64,000 nucleotides of DNA, taken from positions 38,855,001-38,919,000 of the forward strand of contig JANJXV010000016.1 of assembly GCA_024803745.1 (NCBI GenBank), given 5' to 3'. How positions within the stretch are numbered: the first letter of the stretch is position 1; every line of letters begins with the position of its first letter. Below are positions 59,565 to 64,000 of the stretch, one piece after another. The notes under the pieces were generated by a model. The model ran no database searches. It was not told the DNA's origin and saw only the letters and a program-made list of their open reading frames with translations. This stretch comes from Megascapheus bottae (taxonomy: Eukaryota; Chordata; Mammalia; Rodentia; Geomyidae). The position numbers and the translations under genes are program-made.

Positions 59565-61615
59565 ATATGACATTGGCTCTGGATTTAAGAATGTGTAGAT
59601 TGTAATCTTTTTTTTCTGTTTTGTGTGACACCTGTAAGAAATTTGAAATGTTTTCCAATATGTTTATATGATTTACTTCAGTAACTATATTAAACAAGAA
59701 CACAAAGTTATTCACTACATGTATGCAAAATTTACATTTCCTTACATGAATTATAGATTTGGTGTGATCTGAAATCATTTTTCATTATAATTAGCATCTG
59801 AGTGTCAGATTTATTTCAATTTATTATTGTACTTCTTTGAGACTATTAATTTTGTCTACATTTTCAATCAAATCTTTACTGAATAAACTTCCTATTCACA
59901 TGTATTTTCATTTTAGGAGTTTTTAGTTTCTGCGTAATTTGGAAATTTCTCCAACTTAGGTTTCCAGTTTGTAGGTTTATCTACCTAACATCTCTTCCAT
60001 AATATTTAGGTCCATTCAATCCCAACATAAGAACAAGTATGGCAGAGAAAAACCATAGTAGAAGGAGAGAGTAAGATTCCCCTTTTCCCAGCTGAAATAT
60101 GGAACTGATAATCTAGACAAATGCATATGGCCATTGGAACATGGATATCACTAAAGATACTGAAAATTTTACTATAAATCCTAAATTTTGTTACTCCTAA
60201 GGTATGCCTGCCTCAGATAAAATAAAACCGGGGTCTCCCACAGGAAGTGTGTTTGATGTACAGGTGTATATTTTCTGTGCTAATCTCCACAGATAATATG
60301 AACCTTATGATATGTATGCATATATACACACACAAACACACACATACATATATATATATATATATCTTATAAACAAATTGGAGACTTCTCTGTAACTCTT
60401 AAAATAATTACCTTTTTCTAAAAACACACATAAGATTGGCTTTTCAACTGATATGTTGAAAATATACATAGCTAAACAACAGGCCACATTTTTCTAAGCT
60501 AAAAAATTTTAGAATAGGTGATAAACCGCATTAAAAAGTTTTTTTTTCATTTGGCTTTTATTCTCAGAGCCTTGTAGTTAGATGACACTCTATATACTAG
60601 AAATATTTGTGATTGAAGCCAAATGAATGGAAGAATTACTACAAGAAAAGCAAAAGGACTTCAAATCCAAGATTTAATAAGAAAGGAATAAGCAGAAGAC
60701 ACAGACAAAAGGAAACTATTCTCAGGGTTAAGAAAATCATAATGAGAAACATTTTATCTGCCTGTACATCTATGATTAATTTTTAGTAAGATGGTATTCA
60801 TGATCGAAAAAGGATAATGATAGAAAGCACTTTGTCGTTAACTGTAGAGCCACCCCATCCTGGAGACTGGTAATCAGAACAAGCATTAGAAGGAATCTGT
60901 TGTTTGGAGACTGGGTAACAAGCAAAGGAGAAATCAAACATTACCAATGTCCTCAGTAGACTGAAGAATCTCAGCAGAAAATTGGCTTATGTATTTCCAG
61001 TATCTGGGCCGCTGTTCTTTTTATAGGAGCACACACAATGTATGAGCATCTTGTCAAATTACTTTACAGCCAAACGTACTATTTTCATTGTCCTATTCTG
61101 TCTTGGAGTCAAGGTGATGTTCATTTTTAAACAGTAATTTTCTGTGGAGATTGAAAGGTTTCTTCTCTCTAAAAGAAAGACTTAAGCTACAACACGTGTC
61201 TTGGACATGCTAGAAAACAGCCTTTTTCACCATTGTGTTGGGTATCATTATCATTATTATTATAACTGTTATCAAAGAGAATAGTGTTTCATTAACTTAG
61301 ACTAACCTTGTCACAAGTTTACTATTCTGTCTTTGCCTCTTGATTACCTTGGATTATAGGTAGGTAGAACAAAGCTTTGTTAAAGTTATACCTCTCTAAT
61401 CTGCATTGTTGTGTGTGCACACAGGTGCCCATGTAATCAGGAAGAGTCTGGATTTCAGATTCCATCTTTCTCTGTCTCTATCATACCGTATCTTCTCAGA
61501 CATTGAAGAAAAAAGAAAAGGAGAATGTGACTTCATAACTGTCTTATGTGTGGCATGTGAAAACAGATTAATCCTGTGAGATCATACTGCTTCAGAGGTA
61601 ATTGTAAGAGAAGGC
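59565..61615. other. AT-rich unique sequence with a CA/TA microsatellite
   Basis: Nothing gene-like. A compound (CA)n/(TA)n microsatellite sits at 60323-60366. Confidence 0.55.
60323..60366. repeat. Compound (CA)n(TA)n microsatellite
   Basis: Imperfect ATACACACACAAACACACACATACATA leads into about nine TA units. Confidence 0.9.
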
Positions 61616-61620
61616 TCATG

Positions 61621-61807
61621 GGGGCCGGGAGTTTGGCCTAGTGGTAGAGTGCTTGCCTAGCATGCATGAAGACCCGGGTTTGATTCCTTGGTATCACATA
61701 CATAGCAAAATTCCAGAAGTGGTGCTGAGGCTCCAGTGGTAGAGCTCTAGCCTTGAGAAAGTCCAAGGACAATGCTCAGGCCCTGAGCTCAAGCCCAGGA
61801 ATGGCAA
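61621..61807 (+). repeat. Young IDL-Geo SINE with GA-repeat tail
   Basis: GGGGCCGGGAGTTTGGCCTAG, GGTAGAGTGCTTGCCTAGC, CCCGGGTTTGATTCC, then GAAGTGGTGCTGAGGCTCC, GGTAGAGCTCTAGCCTTGAG, GTCCAAGGACAATGCTCAGG and CTGAGCTCAAGCCC. CpGs survive (GCCGGG, CCCGGG). In place of a plain A-tail it ends GGCAAAGTGAGAG and runs straight into a long GA array. I could not find a target-site duplication beyond the array. Confidence 0.95.

Positions 61808-61879
<72 letters not shown>
61808..61879. repeat. (GA)n microsatellite at SINE tail
   Basis: About 35 uninterrupted GA units directly after the SINE 3' end. The S/L-rich minus-strand open frame over it is an artefact. Confidence 0.97.
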
Positions 61880-61881
<2 letters not shown>

Positions 61882-61949
61882 AACTTGTCACAGAGGAGCA
61901 ATTAGTCAGTTTAAGCTAGGAAAAAAATGGCAGACTAGCTTCAGAATTT

Positions 61950-61974
61950 ACACACACACACGCACACACACATA
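61950..61974. repeat. (CA)n microsatellite
   Basis: A short CA array with one G interruption. Confidence 0.9.
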
Positions 61975-62369
61975 TGCGCTTACTTTCAGCAAGTTTGATT
62001 TTTAGTATCTGCTATCAAGCACCTGTATGTATCAGCAAAGACCAACAGAAATACATAAATGCAAGCCACAATGTTAATTTTCCATATGTTAGTAACCATG
62101 TTGATAATAAGGTGAAAGAACTGTTAAAGAGGACAGAGAAATTAAATGCAGATTCCATTAAGCCAGTTATCAAAATATTATCACTCCAATATATAGTTAT
62201 TATAAAATGTTATACATGATATTTTTGCCCTTTTGTCATACTAAATGATGAAATTCTAGAGTATATTTTATAGGTATTTCAGTTGAGATGAGTCCACACT
62301 TTACACTCAGCAGTCCACCCTGTTAGCTAGCAGCCCTCTTAGAGAGTACAGATCTAGGTAAATACAGAC

Positions 62370-63330
62370 TATGAAACAGCTTGCTTTCGAATGAAAACAG
62401 AAGAGTCTGGAGCAGACTGAGTGTGAAAATAACAGCGTAAAATAGAGACCATCTGAGGCCAGTTATATGGCCAAGAGTGTAGATTCATGTTGAGGACAAA
62501 CTCAATGAGATTAAACAGGAGCAAGGCATCAGTAAGAATATGGAAACGGAGCCAAAAGCCCTGTGGGGGTGACAGTGCCAGACCACACGTTTCACTGAAG
62601 CAGCAAAGGTGGTGTGACATCCTGACCAGAGTGCTGTGGACACATCCGCTGCCAACAAAAACCTGAGAAGCGGTGGTTCTACACTGAGAGCAGCACAGCA
62701 GCACAGCAGGGCCTGGACAGAGACCTGGACCACGCTACTCAGAGCAGAGGGGTTGAACAGAAAAGTCAGATGACACATCTCTGAAAACTTTTATGTTATT
62801 CTCTTGGAACTGCGGTTACTAGAGCTGCTCCAGGATATTCGTCTCCAGGAGGAAAAGCTGGTGAAGAGCCAGAACACACACAGCAACAAAAGAAAACTGG
62901 AATGGAAGCTAGGCCGCTGGAGCAGTGGAGGCGAATGGCAAAGCCCAGCACCCCTGGAGTGTTAAGTCAGCTCCACTGGAAGTTGTGGCTCTTCCATTTA
63001 ACCTTGATAAGGGATTTGTCCTCAATTTGCTGAAGGAGAGTTTGTCCTGGAGACAATTGGCGCTGACAGAGTACCCACAACTTCTGACCAAGGACAGAAG
63101 TAACTTCCAGAATAGCTCTTCTGTAGCCAAGATCAAGTGCTCCAGTGGTGGAAACTCTATCAAGCCGCCCTCCCAGCATTCACAGTGTATTTGTTACATT
63201 TAGTGTCTGTCACCTTTGGTATTACGAACTTGCCAAGTGCCTCCAGAGAGGCAAAGGAAGAAGGAAATGAAGCTGGAGCTGAGTCCGGATTCTCTGAAGA
63301 ATGCAGCTTAGATTATACAAACAAGCCTTG
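62370..63330. other. GC-richer block, possible decayed retrocopy
   Basis: The block is richer in G+C than its flanks and has many short overlapping frames on both strands. On the plus strand one frame without a start reads a coiled-coil-like ELLQDIRLQEEKLVKSQ (about 62825-62875) and runs to a stop near 62963. The next frame (62925-63203) begins in another phase. This is what a frameshifted coding region would give, but I cannot name a source protein and see no poly-A tail, so chance or an L1 5' region remain possible. Confidence 0.3.
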
Positions 63331-63334
63331 ACTT

Positions 63335-63970
63335 TTAAAAACTCTGTCACCAGAAAGGGGTGGGGTGGGGAATCAGCATTTATAAAATGCTCTTATAAAG
63401 AACAGTTTATCTATTTTTCCTATAAAACTGTAACATTTGCACTATCTCCAATAATTTCTCCAACTCTCACTGGTATTCTGTATTGATTCAAGAAACACTG
63501 AATGTTAGCCATAGGCCAGGTAGACCATATAAAATTTTGGAGATACATATGCTTTATTAAAAAATAATCTCTCTCAACAAAAGGCTAATGTGTAACTTAG
63601 AAACCATTACAGACGTTGAAGGAGTGTTAGTAGGCCTGTATGTGCTTTTAAAGGACATGGAACTTTGTCTGAAACAGATACAACCATCCCTCCAATGTGG
63701 AACGATTTGTGAAGCTCAGAGAAAGATAACAGAAGAGAAATGAGGAGCAAGGACCCATTGAAACCACCCAGCATTCTATCAGCTCCCTCACATGCAAGCA
63801 TCTCAGAATCCACACATTCACAACTGTCTGAGCAACAAGTATGAACACCTGGGTGGTTCTCAAACATCAGCTAGAGCACCCTGAAGACGTTGGCCCAGCT
63901 CACAATGCAGCTCAATTGAGCTAGAACTAGCATTTCTGCATGCGTTTATGGAAGGCTGTGGGAATCCAGG
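63335..63970. other. Unique sequence, no gene seen
   Basis: No confident element. GGTGGTTCTCAAACATCAGC at 63852-63871 recalls the end of MER5-type DNA transposons but no other part of such an element is visible. Confidence 0.45.
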
Positions 63971-63977
63971 CATCACA

Positions 63978-64000
63978 TTTTTTTTGTTTTTTTGGGTTTG
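63978..64000 (-). repeat. T-rich edge, possible start of a minus-strand retroelement
   Basis: A T/G-rich run up to the window end looks like the antisense poly-A tail of a SINE or L1 that continues outside the window. Confidence 0.35.

Noticed and set aside
63852..63871. MER5-type DNA transposon end
   Set aside because: Only about 20 bases resemble the terminal sequence and no other part or second terminus is visible.

Overview
The window looks like AT-rich, repeat-laden intergenic or intronic DNA from a rodent nuclear genome. Two things place it. First, it holds many copies of a dimeric SINE: an ID-like tRNA-Ala-derived left half joined to a right half matching the 'Geo' monomer. This IDL-Geo family is known from the superfamily Geomyoidea (kangaroo rats, pocket mice, pocket gophers). 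Second, the better preserved L1 3' ends form a family of their own and sit among far older mammalian MIR, L2 and L1M relics. The host assignment rests on recalled SINE consensus features, not on a search.

I found no convincing protein-coding gene, rRNA, functional tRNA, CRISPR array or bacterial-type feature. The longest open frame (190 codons, minus strand, 20321-20893) is the C-terminal end of an L1 ORF2. The other open frames are what AT-rich DNA, microsatellites or retroelements give by chance. Exons of a spliced gene with short exons cannot be excluded from sequence alone.

Layout. 1-8 kb: unique AT-rich DNA with two IDL-Geo SINEs, a probable MIR and an old L1 with a 5' inversion (6445-7345). 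8-15 kb: mostly unique, with MIR traces and a long GT microsatellite. 15-17.4 kb: a striking purine-only GA/G-run tract, an A-rich stretch, then a retrocopy-like block ending in an L1-style tail, then an IDL-Geo. 18.5-26.5 kb: SINEs, MIRs and two L1 3' ends of the same family in opposite orientation. 27.6-28.3 kb: an unexplained GC-richer patch. 29.4-40.2 kb: the densest SINE zone, including a SINE nested in an L2, an unexplained ~140-bp inverted repeat pair and another L1 3' end. 40-51.9 kb: mostly unique, with two unresolved blocks and a probable antisense L1-type 3' UTR. 51.9-55 kb: an L1 3' end and a back-to-back SINE pair. 55-64 kb: sparse repeats, a young IDL-Geo with a long GA tail, and an unresolved GC-richer block at 62.4-63.3 kb.

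The elements share one biology: retrotransposition. L1 supplies the machinery; IDL-Geo and a second SINE type with a B1/7SL-like head and the same Geo-like tail appear to be its passengers, several with visible target-site duplications. The most useful leads are the chimeric SINE architecture, the ~90% identical inverted repeat at 35.6/37.3 kb, the G-run/GA tract at 15.1 kb and the retrocopy-like block at 15.9 kb. I did not find evidence for a novel gene system.
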